Assembly: GCA_963402885.1 (NCBI GenBank)
Contig: OY727100.1
Coordinates: 14,043,395 to 14,107,394, forward strand
Direction: 5' to 3'
From: Antedon bifida
Taxonomy: Eukaryota > Echinodermata > Crinoidea > Comatulida > Antedonidae
Length of the DNA: 64,000 bases
Position numbers and translations under genes: made by a program. Shown here in pieces: positions 26,401-36,177 of the stretch (position 1 is the stretch's first letter; each line of letters opens with the position of its first letter). Below the pieces are notes generated by a model. The model was not told the origin of the DNA, ran no database searches, and worked only from the letters and a program-made list of their open reading frames with translations.

Positions 26401-29400
26401 GTACGAGATTCACTGATTATCAAGTTAAAATCTTGCAAGATTTCTTTGAATCAAATGCCTATCCTAAGGACGATGATTTGGAACACTTGTCAAGAATGCT
26501 AAATCTCAGTCCAAGAGTAATCGTTGTCTGGTTTCAAAATGCGAGACAAAAGGCTAGAAAGGTGTTTGAGAATCAGCCAGCACCAGAAGGTGAAGGGGAT
26601 GGAGATGGAGTGAGATACAAGAGAACTCCTGGCTTAAATTACCAATGTAATAAATGCTTCTTGGTATTCCAGAGATTCTATGAACTGATTCGTCATCAAA
26701 AATCCCAGTGCTTTAAAGAAGACAGTGGTATGGAGTCAGCTTCAGAGAATAGTCCTTCTGGTCAGGATCTCTCTACTCATAAAACTTCAAATAAGAGACA
26801 TGCTTCATCATCCAGTGTTGCCTCAGATATACTAACACCTAAAGAGAAACTGCCAAAACTTAATTCTGAGTTAAGAGAGAGCAGAGAAGGCAGGGAACCT
26901 AGAGACAGTAGCCGGGATGCAAAAGAAAGTAGTCGGGATACGAGAGATAGTAGTAGGGATGCAAGGGATGGTAGTCGGGATGGAAGGGACAGTAGTCGGG
27001 ATACAAGAGATAGTAGTCGGGATGCAAGGGATGGTAGTCGAGATGCAAGAGACAGCAGTAGAGATGCAAGAGATGGTATAAAAGCAGAAGATAAGAGCAG
27101 CAGAAGTTCCTCATCAGGTCCAGTAGTTCACTACCAGTGTGAAAAATGCAGCATGGTATTCCCTCACTTTGAACAATGGCAAGAACATCAACAGGTCCAT
27201 ATGATGGGTATGAATTTATTTGGTGGATACATGCAATCACAATTGCCTTACAACATGATGTACATGCCCTATGAGCAAGGTATGACACCTGAGCAATACT
27301 TCAACTATGTCACTGGAAAAGAGCTCGCTGCAAAATCACCTTCTAAAAGAAAACACTCTGAAGCCAGTGATGAAGCTTCAGGTTCTACATCATCTGAACC
27401 ATCAACTGAGCTGAACAGTAGTTCTGCAGATCAACCACGAGACAAGCGCCTTAGGACAACAATCTCTGCTGCTCAGCTTGATATTTTGTACTCCAAATTT
27501 CAAGAGGATAGTAACCCAACAAGACGTATGCTAGATATGATATCAAAAGAAGTTGGATTGAAAAAGAGAGTTGTTCAGGTTTGGTTCCAAAACACAAGAG
27601 CTAGAGAACGCAAAGGACAATTTCGGATGAGTGCACCAAACAACATTCACAGGCGGTGTCCATTCTGCAAGGCACTGTTTAAATTAAAAAGTGCTCTTGA
27701 AGGCCATATTAAGATACACCACAGTGACCAACAGCTAACACCAGGTGCCATTGACAGTATATTGGCACAGTCACCGTCTCAAATTAGCCCTAGTGGTATG
27801 AACGAGTGTGAACAGGCCATGAATTTGTCCATGCACAAATCTACAAGTCGGTATGATGATGTATCTGATGATGGCAGCAAATATGATATCAAGGACAAAG
27901 GTGAATCAGTTTCTCTCAGTAGCAAGTATGAAGGTTTAGTTGTGAAAACTAATGGTTCCTTTGAAGGAGAAGACATAGAATATACAATGGATGATGATGA
28001 TTTGGCTACAGTTGCCACTAAGGATTCAGATCTCATGTCACCTGGTGGAAGCATGCTCGGAGATGAGATTATTGAAACAACCCCTTCAGAGGCTGGATCT
28101 GTTGAAAGAAGTGATGATTCCATTAGTTTTGCTGATGAAACTGACAGTCAGAAATCAAAAGATTTTTCTAAGCGTTACCGAACACAGATAAGTCCTTCCC
28201 AGTTAAAGGTTTTAAAATACTGCTATGGTGACTACCGAACGCCTACCATGCATGAATGTGAATTGTTGGGACGCGAGATTGGTTTACCAAAGCGTGTTGT
28301 TCAGGTCTGGTTCCAAAATGCCAGGGCGAAAGAGAAGAAGATAAAAACTAATTTCACCAAACAGATTGGTTTAATGGGCTCTGGAGAAAACGAAGGCAGT
28401 TGTAAATTATGTAATGTAAAATACTCATTGAATATGTCCGTCAGAGATCACATATTCACTGAGTTACACATTCGTAACATTCGCAGAAAAATTAGCAAGG
28501 AGGCACCAGAAACAGAAGCATATGCTGGAGAAGGTTCACTAACTGATCATGCATCGCAAAGTATGTTGGCAAACCACCAAGCTGCATTAATGCATCAAAG
28601 CATGATGTCACCAATGGCGGCGGCACAAATGCAAGCAATGCAACAAGCGATGTCTGCTCAGATGATGTCACCTCAAATACAACAACAAATGCTGCTCGCT
28701 GCACAGAATGAAGCAGTCAGTAAGATTAAGAAAGAGAGTGGAGCAGACGAAAAAGATGAAAGCCGAAGCCCAAAACCTTCCACTGCTGGTGAAGCAGCAG
28801 CTGTTGCAGCTCAGATGAACATGGCAGTTGCTAGAAATGATGCAGCTCTTGTACAGTACCTCTATGGATCATTTGCACCATACTATGCACAAATGCCGTT
28901 CATGTACCCAGCCATGTATGCCATGGGTGGCAATGAGGCATTCTATCCGTACGACCCATCAACAATGCAAGGAGCAATCCCACCGCAACTTCTTCAGTCA
29001 TATGGAGGCCTGGCTGCAGCTCAGGGCGGTCAGTCATCTTCTCCAAAACCAGAAAAAACTGCTTCTAAACCATCGTCATCTGCATCTACGTCATCTGCAA
29101 CTTTGCCATCAACAAAATCTGAGAAATTTTCAAAGGATAAAGAAGGATTGATTCTACGACCAAAATCTTCTACCAACCGATACCTCTGCAAGAAATGTGA
29201 GCGAGTGTTTACTGATAGGGATTCAGTTACATCACACCAAGTTACAGCATGTTATATGGGGCAAGTGGTGAATGTTGAACAGACCGTTGAGAAACTGCCG
29301 TCCAATAGGTTTCTGTGTCAGGCATGTCCCAGGGAAGCACTTATCACTGAAGATGACGCGTTGAAACATTTGGAAAGTAGTGTACATAAAAAACATGTTG

Positions 29401-29453
29401 AACATTATGTGAAGACCAAGATTGCAACGACAGTGAAAGTGAAAAGTGAATAA
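20334..29453 (+). CDS. ZFHX3: ZFHX3/ZFHX4-type zinc-finger homeobox transcription factor, intron-free coding region
   Basis: Nuclear DNA-binding transcription regulator of the ATBF1/zfh-2 family, 3039 residues, shorter than human ZFHX3 and ZFHX4 (about 3600-3700). C2H2-type fingers have first Cys near 233, 494, 525, 580, 638, 772 (atypical), 813, 869, 919, 1011, 1042, 1126, 1162, 1199, 1227, 1325, 1372, 1423, 1570, 1662, 2105, 2269, 2442, 2690, 2952 and 2995. Four homeodomains lie at about 1837-1896 (HWFRN, Arg50), 2019-2078, 2371-2430 and 2613-2672 (all WFQN, Gln50). Finger order, four homeodomains and the NNSPSE and KERQRNKDSPYNF signatures of the first match ZFHX3/4. ALDLS at 966-970 resembles a CtBP-binding PxDLS motif. 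A charged helix, likely coiled coil, lies at 1484-1514, and an Arg-Asp-Ser repeat at 2184-2249. An in-frame TAA at 20310 blocks upstream extension. Initiation could be at 20334 or at the ATG pair at 20352/20355. It is probably the single pre-duplication counterpart of ZFHX3 and ZFHX4. Confidence 0.97.
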   Translation: MVQVDRMMSETNTLAAIATSYQPLPNGGLTKHNDLKDKQPNHTAFGLSQNPLQNGAILKARKENSSTKIAANVVKMEELSEQDVDCETPCNDYGVQSQPDEIVSWDGSDVSDIENFEGEIVYRPDGSAFLIDNSELLDNDNFLDNESDGKNANHTSSPQIVNALHIPAYMTVKRFAQFEADLTKQYSNPVVHSFRVYDMRQNCSENGDSKKDNCDLNHQDETLEGHGKPILMCFLCKLSFGNSKSFLMHATSEHILELNELERKVMSRKSQSAIIQGHGKDKSALLSFLELKSTENPAPWINSSKPHSESNFFPSLFPIQTMNYDYPTTSNMSKVIEPCNDRQEENERNSTENISDEHYEDSDASPGADSNTPVCNSTESEIKCASSKGNSSDRTRAEQCALKAEQESEKVCDFKVPTSNANDINSADGASDETKDGALTRRESTPKDNRPDSCEGTSNFVFTESPMSVTSNPDSDGHLCTSEGEHQMSSSVECPKCDMVLGSSRSLGGHMTMMHSRNSCKTLKCPKCNWHYKYQQTLEAHMKEKHPESETKCVYCETNQSHPRLSRGETYTCGYKPYRCDICNYSTTTKGNLSIHNQSDKHLNNLKELQNGGDHLYLQTNIDVPGGAKPKPKQTWRCDVCDYETNVARNLRIHMTSEKHMHNMLAIQQNVSQMQREMTKFGPFQSEESVYAAYMTQQLMPMISPDGTAVDMQNLMAQYASAAYDPAAYAALVNGMQMMPPQQQPQQEEFMDESPAEDDDPSKNQPLNKYHCSVCNKFGTDDLKELQVHLQRDRNQPCEDLWRLVIGGDLQQCILCNYSTHLKANFQLHTKTDKHMQKLQLFNHIREGGKQNEWRLKYLNVGNPTQVRCNACDFYTYSVEKLSAHSQPGNYRHESNMKLFRRLQQMNITVNSVSKRFHCTLCNYSTKGKMNLMQHVQSLQHLRKEQDDDSPSPAIAPPSPSSAEGALDLSKKDKPSPTGIDVKDSADESQTTSQLAELEDQNSNNNQIYNCRYCKYSSTDQQRITAHVLSQHSIKPPALLRCSLCQEICTNKINLEVHLMESHSVSRECIQRLISALDFGSQSGSATPVSQPQTLPETAATESIERPPSNSRDSPCYEDSGDTYRCQKCHLKFANIDLLYDHQNDTCPLTEQDTPGGPGFLCWKKGCNQYFKSASVLQMHFKEIHAKKHQLQQNYKFYCSQCNQSFPTEERLELHAQQHLLKEATICSICQQNFHTLGALRRHLENDHLELSKGDLLKFVNAISDTEKFSNSLEEVPEPEVDENAPESPKMEGSSSIDSIFASWNEAAEKPTDESYTDPVKKFKCHRCHYGFRLQSELSSHNKTLLHRRGDRIPYTLPVVDKFNNPNRPFKCDVCRESFTQKSILLVHLNSVSHLHKLNKTLCTDVVDMEQMPEPQQDKPYKCEVCKVAYSQSTTLDIHMRSVLHKRNTTKAENRASINNNEQTTQAQNLELQSKPPNQQSNAEKAMEKMQKRLEAEQEKVREAEEKADLMYHQDMQQTLHQLHHQATKDDLRGASMAHFADAQAQAMANMAAAMMLHNPLLPQQNLYGCDKCTSVFVSQEALQKHQETSCYATAEEEEEPEPLSPSQLSQKMMDPTLMLRRRRSAIQRRLLEGYGYDLVQQFNECAQGLPSSIAEKDKFSCLDCKKEFSSIWVYKAHVEEVHKSLLPSDDVEMYSNDYRQEEYALALAAENESKPKAEQITVKIEKDTDKPNGTGQPLPGITPQQLNLKDQALQKQASQSQQEQSQHLQAQMTAQALSAQALASQQMFMANSFPFGMVPPMQAMLPGVQAVYPVPSMPHMQPLQYLDPNYMQKSPKRARTRISDDQLKILRAYFDINNSPSEDQIQEMSQKSCLPHKVIKHWFRNTLFKERQRNKDSPYNFNNPPTTSLLDPPESPILKQEMKPLALTTELNLLPSSSYMPISMKRPTSESMSFAPPPHTPSSRSTIHSTTSESMSPATSPTLMSPILTSPTFTSPLTSPCAASTSTPQSPSASSGSRRAGRTRFTDYQVKILQDFFESNAYPKDDDLEHLSRMLNLSPRVIVVWFQNARQKARKVFENQPAPEGEGDGDGVRYKRTPGLNYQCNKCFLVFQRFYELIRHQKSQCFKEDSGMESASENSPSGQDLSTHKTSNKRHASSSSVASDILTPKEKLPKLNSELRESREGREPRDSSRDAKESSRDTRDSSRDARDGSRDGRDSSRDTRDSSRDARDGSRDARDSSRDARDGIKAEDKSSRSSSSGPVVHYQCEKCSMVFPHFEQWQEHQQVHMMGMNLFGGYMQSQLPYNMMYMPYEQGMTPEQYFNYVTGKELAAKSPSKRKHSEASDEASGSTSSEPSTELNSSSADQPRDKRLRTTISAAQLDILYSKFQEDSNPTRRMLDMISKEVGLKKRVVQVWFQNTRARERKGQFRMSAPNNIHRRCPFCKALFKLKSALEGHIKIHHSDQQLTPGAIDSILAQSPSQISPSGMNECEQAMNLSMHKSTSRYDDVSDDGSKYDIKDKGESVSLSSKYEGLVVKTNGSFEGEDIEYTMDDDDLATVATKDSDLMSPGGSMLGDEIIETTPSEAGSVERSDDSISFADETDSQKSKDFSKRYRTQISPSQLKVLKYCYGDYRTPTMHECELLGREIGLPKRVVQVWFQNARAKEKKIKTNFTKQIGLMGSGENEGSCKLCNVKYSLNMSVRDHIFTELHIRNIRRKISKEAPETEAYAGEGSLTDHASQSMLANHQAALMHQSMMSPMAAAQMQAMQQAMSAQMMSPQIQQQMLLAAQNEAVSKIKKESGADEKDESRSPKPSTAGEAAAVAAQMNMAVARNDAALVQYLYGSFAPYYAQMPFMYPAMYAMGGNEAFYPYDPSTMQGAIPPQLLQSYGGLAAAQGGQSSSPKPEKTASKPSSSASTSSATLPSTKSEKFSKDKEGLILRPKSSTNRYLCKKCERVFTDRDSVTSHQVTACYMGQVVNVEQTVEKLPSNRFLCQACPREALITEDDALKHLESSVHKKHVEHYVKTKIATTVKVKSE
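26883..27083 (+). repeat. in-frame 21-bp coding repeat (SSRDxRD) in ZFHX
   Basis: About nine tandem copies of a 21-nt unit, consensus AGTAGTCGGGATGCAAGGGA plus one base, encode Ser-Ser-Arg-Asp-x-Arg-Asp heptads between the second and third homeodomains. The unit length is a multiple of three, so copy number can vary without frameshift. The product is a highly charged, probably disordered linker. Confidence 0.9.
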
Positions 29454-31794
29454 AATATAATGACCAAAATTGATGATCAACCTGTTTGGCAAACATACTT
29501 TTCATGGATACAAATAATTAACAATTTTGAAGATAGATTATGGGACTAATTGCAATTGGAGGTGGAAGGTCAAATGTCATGTGTATGTTTTTGTTGACTT
29601 TTATTAGCATATGCAAACTATCTATTCTATATAAGGAATTCAAATAATGTAATTATTACACACACCGGATAGAAATCTTGAATAATTAATTTTTAATAAT
29701 TCATTCTAATTATATTATATTTTATCAAAGGGTTTTATCAAGAGGTGCTCCTAACCAAGTAGTCTTACTAGCTAGAAATAAAATCTTTTATTATACAATA
29801 TTGAAAATATCAACCAATTTTGATGAAACATAGTCTTTATATTATGAGCTTATTATATATTGCGGCGTCAGAAAAATGATTCTGTTATACATGAATGCAA
29901 ATGAGTTTCTTAGATTTAAGTAAATTAAGACATTATATTACTGATATTAGCATGACTATATTTTAATATAAATCGCAGAGAATTAAGGTTTTAAATTTTC
30001 CGTTGATTAGTCAATTTCAATGCGAAACAAATTTAATTGAAATACGAATCACCTGACACGTTGATCATGGTTTTATACGATTTATTTGCGAGTTTTTAGT
30101 CACAAATCAATTTCAATGTATGCGACTAAGAATTATTATTTACAATGATGTAAAGGTGGAATTACAATTCTCATCTTGGCATGTTGTAGTTGTATGTGAT
30201 GCAACTATTTTTTATAAACTATATATTCTCTATTCCAAGACCTTAAGAGGGTGTATGTATAATGTTTTGTCGCCTTTATTTAAACATTGTACACTCCCAT
30301 GTTAGGCTGAAATGTAATATTTTTTAATGCATGCAACTTAAATACGCTTTTAATTGACTTACATATTTTTTTTTTATATCTTTATGTTTTATAGTGACAT
30401 AGATTCTATATATTACTGATCTATAAAATTTTTATTTTGTATTAAAGTGTAGTCAAAATTTTATAGAGCTATTGCTTTAACTTTTTTATTGCTGTTTGAT
30501 AGGAACATTTATTTTGCTAGAATTAAGGTACAATTCCTTGTGTAAATCATTATATATAATCAATTATTGTTAAGAATATTAATTTTTGTTATTTTTACCC
30601 AGCTGTGTATTTTTAAAAACTTAGTACTTTGCATGTTATGCTCCAATGCTACCTTGAATATTCAAATGACCATACGAAAGGTCACGGTTGGTCAATCTGT
30701 TTTAGATATAATACATATTCATGACCAATAATAAGTACTAGTCTGTGATTGGTCAAATGCGAAAATGAAATCATAATATATTAATGCTGCGACCATTTTA
30801 TGATATGTTTTAGCTTATGTAATTCACTGTATCATTTTTAGCTTTGTGCTGCATATTATTTTGTATGTGAAATGTTTTATTTGCTTAGGGAATTATTATA
30901 CAAAAATTTAGTGATAGAAAAAAAAGATGGTTGTGTATGTATGTAATGATTTCTGCTGAAAGCAAAACAAGTGGTAGCGTTTTATCCCATATACTGTTGC
31001 AAACTATAACGAAACTGATACTTTACTTTTTTTATATATACAAAGAAAAAAGCCTGATCCTATTTTGGGTTAAAAAAAAAAAAATAATAATTACTGTGTG
31101 ATTAATACTATATGATAATAGGTAGATTTTTAAAATGAATGGTGTATATACTATGCTAAGTTCCATTACAGTATCATTACATAACTGTTTGTAATATACC
31201 CAGAACGAGTTCTTTACCAATATAAAGTTGGTGAACCTTTTGTTGATATCCGTACTGATCCCTTGTATATTAACATGTTACTACATTTACGGTTAATCTT
31301 GTAAATGATGATATCCTAACAATTTTTTTTTCCTATTAGACATTTGTATGCAGATATTCATTTTATAAATCATTATTTTTTCAGTTGTTATTTTGAAATA
31401 ATTCTTATATATTCAGTTTTATACATAACGTAATAGTTCCTACCTTCTGACCAAATCAGTGTACGAATTTTACACGAGTGCTTGTGAGGGCGCTATAGAA
31501 TCGGGTGCATTCTTACTTATTTGATTTAATTGTCATGTTTGTATGTGTGTTTTGTGTTGATTTGGTTCGTCTCTTTGTAGACGTAATGCGTGTAGCGTTG
31601 TTGCGATACAGCCCTTGTTTAAACTTACGTAGCTGTAGACATGCCAGATTCCGTTATATAAAATGGTCATGTTATTAAAATGTCATACATTCAATGACAA
31701 GAAACTACTTTTTCGTCTATTGTTTTTTTTTTTTTGTATTTGAAACAATAATATACTGTAGATAATATTGTTAATGTTATTGTTATTAATCAGT
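29454..31794 (+). other. probable ZFHX 3'UTR and downstream flank
   Basis: AT-rich non-coding sequence follows the TAA at 29451-29453. A canonical AATAAA lies at 29777-29782, but the UTR could be much longer, as it is in this family. The only frames are short. No A-tract of the kind that marks a retroposed gene copy sits just after the stop codon. The true cleavage site cannot be fixed from sequence alone. Confidence 0.4.
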
Positions 31795-31935
31795 GCAAAA
31801 TGTACCCATTTTATACACTTGGGTGGAGAGGGGCAAAGTTCCTTGCCTAAGGATACAAGCAATACAGCGAGAGTTGGATTTGAACCACGATCATGATCAG
31901 TAATCCAACGTCCAACACACTACGTCACAAGCCCA
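31795..31935 (-). mobile_element. tRNA-derived SINE, minus orientation
   Basis: Read on the minus strand, a tRNA-like head carries a B-box-like GGTTCAAATCC (31876-31886). An A-box-like region (GCTTGTGACGTAGTG) lies about 45 bp before it. A body with CCTTAGGCAAGGAACTTTGC and CCACCCAAGTGTATAAAATG follows. This head-plus-body combination is that of a SINE type common in marine invertebrate genomes, as I recall it. The tail and target-site duplication are unclear. Confidence 0.6.
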
Positions 31936-34842
31936 TCGAATGGTGAATATTGAAGTGTAAAAAAGTCATGATGACTACTTCTTGGGTGGGAGACTTATTA
32001 CTCCATTACATTACTGCATGCAATTTAAAAACGTCTTGGGCATTCACATTTTTTAGAATTGTCCATTTTAGTAGGTTAGATGGTTATACCACCACCATCA
32101 CTATCATCAGATATCACTCCTCTTGAGGGTCCATAATAAGCTGTTATTACCCCATATATAATAAAAATAAATGCAAGTTATGAATAGTTAAATTCCAGAT
32201 AAAGATCATTATCAATCAATCCCTAATTTGTAGTCGGAAACATTATTGTTATTAGCCATTGAATTGAAAGCATTAATAAAGGGTGCAATTGCTGTCCTGG
32301 TTCCTGTCATTAGACAGCTATTATTCTTACTAATGAAGAACTAATGAAGGCATTGAAACATAATTTGTCTTGGTATATTAATAGATAATTACACATTTAG
32401 TACAAAATATTTTCACTACTGAGTTAATGTATTACTTACTTGGTGGAAATCAGCAATTAAGCTAAAATAACTGCAATAAAGTTACTGTTAAACCATGTTG
32501 ACCTTCAGAAACCAAGCTCACATTCTCCAATTTTCATGTAATCATAAAAACCGAAATTACCTACTTTTTATTATATTATCGGTAGTTGCCTTCCGCTCTT
32601 ACTCCATAGAAGAAAAGGCGGAATGCAAAAGAAAAAAAGATTATTCCAAGAGAAACAGTAATATGTTGATAACATCTAAGGAGGACTGAATCTAATGCAT
32701 GCCAAGCAATTGATGGAAGAAGATAAGAAAAGGTGGTATGGTATCCAGAAATGCCAGCAGATGGACTTGTACTTACAGAGTACCATGTTCGGTAGATTTC
32801 TAAAGTTCTGTCTACACTATCAACTAGTGATATGCCAAAATATGGTAGTGATATGACTACTATATATATAAATGGGCACATCACATTTTTTTCACATAAA
32901 CTTTGATAGTGTAGACAAGGCTTTAGATAAGTTCACTACCACCATAGTAGATTTTCCACACTGATCTTGATGAAAAATGCCAACTCAAGATGTTTTTATG
33001 ATATTGAGTTATTAAAAGGAAGAAATATATCAAGCGATAATTGTTATGGAGATATTCCACTTACAAGAAAATGTCTGTGCCATATTTAATCCTAAAGAAT
33101 GCGTAATTGTGATGTTTTTTTCTTTTTTCCTTCGTCAATAATATCAGATTTTAAGAATAAACTGCCATAACACACATCAATCAATCCTTACTCCATGTCT
33201 TTATCATATTTATAATTGAACCTAATGCTTGAGCATATTCCTTAAAAGGCGGCTCATCACTTAAGAAAGCATCAAAAATGCTATATTTCATACAATTAAT
33301 TGTGACGATACCCATATTTGGTTACAATCAAGATAACGATGAGATAGCTATTACCGACCGAAAATGAAAACTCACTGTTCCAAGATTAATGCTCAATATA
33401 ACAAGATATATTAGGTAGATAGTAAAATCAATTTTGACTTTATCCTGTATTATATTATATTACATCGTTCGGTTAAATCATTCTAATTGAAAATTGGAAG
33501 TAAAAAGCCTTTTTGAGAATATTATCTCGTATAAAGGCATTCGGAACCAGGTCGTTAGAATGATAAATTCAAGAATTTTAAAACATCAGCCAATTTTCAC
33601 CATAAAGAACATTATCGTACAAATTGTTGCACAAATGAGATTATGAGAAGTAGTATTTTATGTTTTTATTCTTGAAAGAAAAACAATTTTAAGAATTAGT
33701 TTTTATGGTCTAAAATACTATGTTCTGTTTTGTTGTTAAGTACTATCTATTTATGTGAATTATGAAGCAATCCATAAAAAATCTAGTTATTGTTTTCCCA
33801 GGGTGCTTTGCACTTCATCCTTTGCTGCTTGCTCTACAGCTTTGATTGAATTGCTTGAATTAGGATAGGCTGACATTTGTACTTTTTATTAAAACACATT
33901 CAAGTGCTCCAAATTGTCAAGGAAAGAGAATCTTCCCCTCTAGACTCTGTGTTGACCCAGTACAGGATTGGCTCTGTCCTGGGGTAATTTCTAGGCCCTA
34001 TCCAGATTTTGGATTTTCTTTTTATTTAGCTTGAGTGACTCAACGATTGTAGGTCTACAATTACTAGAGAGATTTCCATTTTTTCGAAGCGTTTGTATAC
34101 ATACTGAAAATGCATTAATTCACATTTTGAACACATTTCATTTACAATAGAAATTTTAACTTAAAATTAAACCCCAAATACATGGACCCAGTTCTTATGA
34201 TAGAAATGTACAGGGTATATATAAATGTATATCTGTTAAATTTATTGTTACATTTAGCTGATATGATTAAATTAGATGTCAATATTATTCCACTACTGTA
34301 TTCAAACCATAAAACAACTCTATCTTCAAAAATGTCTCGGAATGTCAAATTCACAATATAAAATTTTACCTTCAAATTATCTAGGAATGTCATAAGATAA
34401 TTTAGTGGCATGGAATAACCTAAAATAAATTAATCAAGTTTCTATCTCTGCAATTTAATTCTAGAAGCTCATTCAGCAATCTGTAAGAGGATTATAAACA
34501 TGACATCTTAACAGTTGTCGTTAATGAATTGGAAATATTTATATACACAAGTCACTTTTGTAATTATGCTGTAAAGCGATTATTGCATCTGACTGTTTCT
34601 CCTATGAACTTCATTTCTAAGATAATATAATTCATATAATGTGCGTCTGATGTATATTGTACCATACTAGCATGAATTCATAGACGGACTGGGGCCACTA
34701 ATACGAATATACCCTTATTTGATTGTGTCGCGAAGTACAGTATCATTATGATCTCATTTTTATAATAAAATGTCCTGAAATGTTATCCTGGAGTCAATGA
34801 AAGTTGTTATTCCCAGACCTGAAAAAATAACAGGCATGATCA
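31936..34842. other. intergenic AT-rich DNA
   Basis: Apart from one inverted-repeat element at 32800-32926, I see no gene or organised repeat here. Open frames are short and of biased composition. Confidence 0.5.
32800..32926. mobile_element. MITE-like inverted-repeat element, copy 1
   Basis: The ends are CTAAAGTTCTGTCTACACT (left) and the reverse complement of AGTGTAGACAAGGCTTTAG (right), about 20-bp imperfect terminal inverted repeats around about 90 bp. The internal words GATATGCC and GGGCACATCA are shared with the element at 56679-56796. It has no coding capacity, so it would depend on a transposase elsewhere. Confidence 0.6.
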
Positions 34843-35782
34843 AGATGCAGGAACAGCCGCTAGCAAAATGCAGGAAAGCCACTGACCAACATGTACATCC
34901 AGTGGCCAACATGCAGAGAAAGGCTACTACCCAATATGCAAGAACAACCATTACCCAACATGCAAGAGTAGTCATTAACTAACATGCAATAGCAGCCATT
35001 ACCCAACATGCAATAGCAGCCATTTACCCAACATGCAAGAGCAGTCATTTCCCAACATGCAAGAGCATCCATTAACCAACATGCAAGAGTAGCCATTAAC
35101 CAACATACAAGAGCAGCCATTGCCCAACATGCAAGAGCAACCATTAACCAACATGCAGGAGCAGCCATTACCCAACATGCAGGAGTAGCCATTAACTAAC
35201 TTGCAATAGCAGCCATTTACCCAACATGCAAGAGCAGCCATTACCCAACATGCAAGAGCAGCCATTAACCAACATGCAAGAGCAACCATTAACCAACATG
35301 CAATAGCAGCCATTACTCAACATGCAATAGCAGCCATTACTCAACATGCAAGAGCAACCATTAACCAACATGCAGGAGCAGCCATTAACCAACATGCAAG
35401 AGCAGCCATTACCCAACATGCAAGAGCAACCATTAACCAACATGCAAGAGCAGCCATTACCCAACAAGCAAGAGCAGCCATTACCCAACATGCAGGAGCA
35501 GCCATTACCCAACATGCAGGAGCAGCCATTACCCAACATACTAACATGCAATAGCAGCCATTTACCCAACATGCAAGAACAGCCATTACCCAACATGCAA
35601 GAGCAGCCATTAACCATCATGCAAGAGTAGCCATTAACCAACATGCAAGAGTAGCCATTACCCAACATGCAAGAGCAGCCATTGCCCAACATACAAGAGC
35701 AGCTATTATCCAACATGCAGGAGCAGCCATTACCCAACATGCAAGAGCAGCCATTAACCAACATGCAGGAGCAGTCACTAAC
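34843..35782. repeat. 24-bp minisatellite, about 38 copies
   Basis: Tandem copies of a 24-bp unit, consensus ATGCAAGAGCAGCCATTACC plus CAAC, lie here. They are degenerate at the left edge and well conserved from about 34950 on. Occasional 25-bp units (CATTTACCC) shift frame. Because 24 is a multiple of three, several frames stay open on both strands, with octapeptide patterns such as MQEQPLPN on plus and MLGNGCSC on minus. No start context, splice signal or domain supports translation, so it is treated as non-coding. Confidence 0.9.
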
Positions 35783-36177
35783 AAGGAATCAAGGACGATG
35801 ATTTTTTAAAAATCCAGTATAAACCCTAGATTCTAATTTTTTTTTTCTTAGTTAATTTTCATTTCAAACCTAATAAACCATTTTAATAACCCAATAGTAA
35901 TTTGAATGTTGCTTTTATTTTTTATATTTATTATAATATCATATTTGAAAGTATTTATTTTTATATTTTCCTCAGACTTTTTGGCTTGTGTATTACTTTG
36001 CTACCATCTGCCTGTGAGCATCTTGCCTGCTAAATTTGAGTGAAGTGTACAAGTAAACAAGACATAAAATAAAGATAAGTTCATTTATTATTTGAAATAT
36101 AGATAACGGAAATGATAAGAATGAAAAAGCAGGGTTGATCATTAATTCTGCATTATATAATTTCTTCTACTTTCCAG

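Noticed and set aside
20334..29453. ZFHX gene as a processed retrogene
   Set aside because: There is no 3' A-tract or target duplication, a splice acceptor lies directly before the start, and all domains are intact. A retrocopy is still possible if an intron-bearing copy exists elsewhere.
20403..29492. Many 60-140-codon frames on both strands inside the ZFHX gene
   Set aside because: They are shadows of a long conserved frame; none has recognisable domains.
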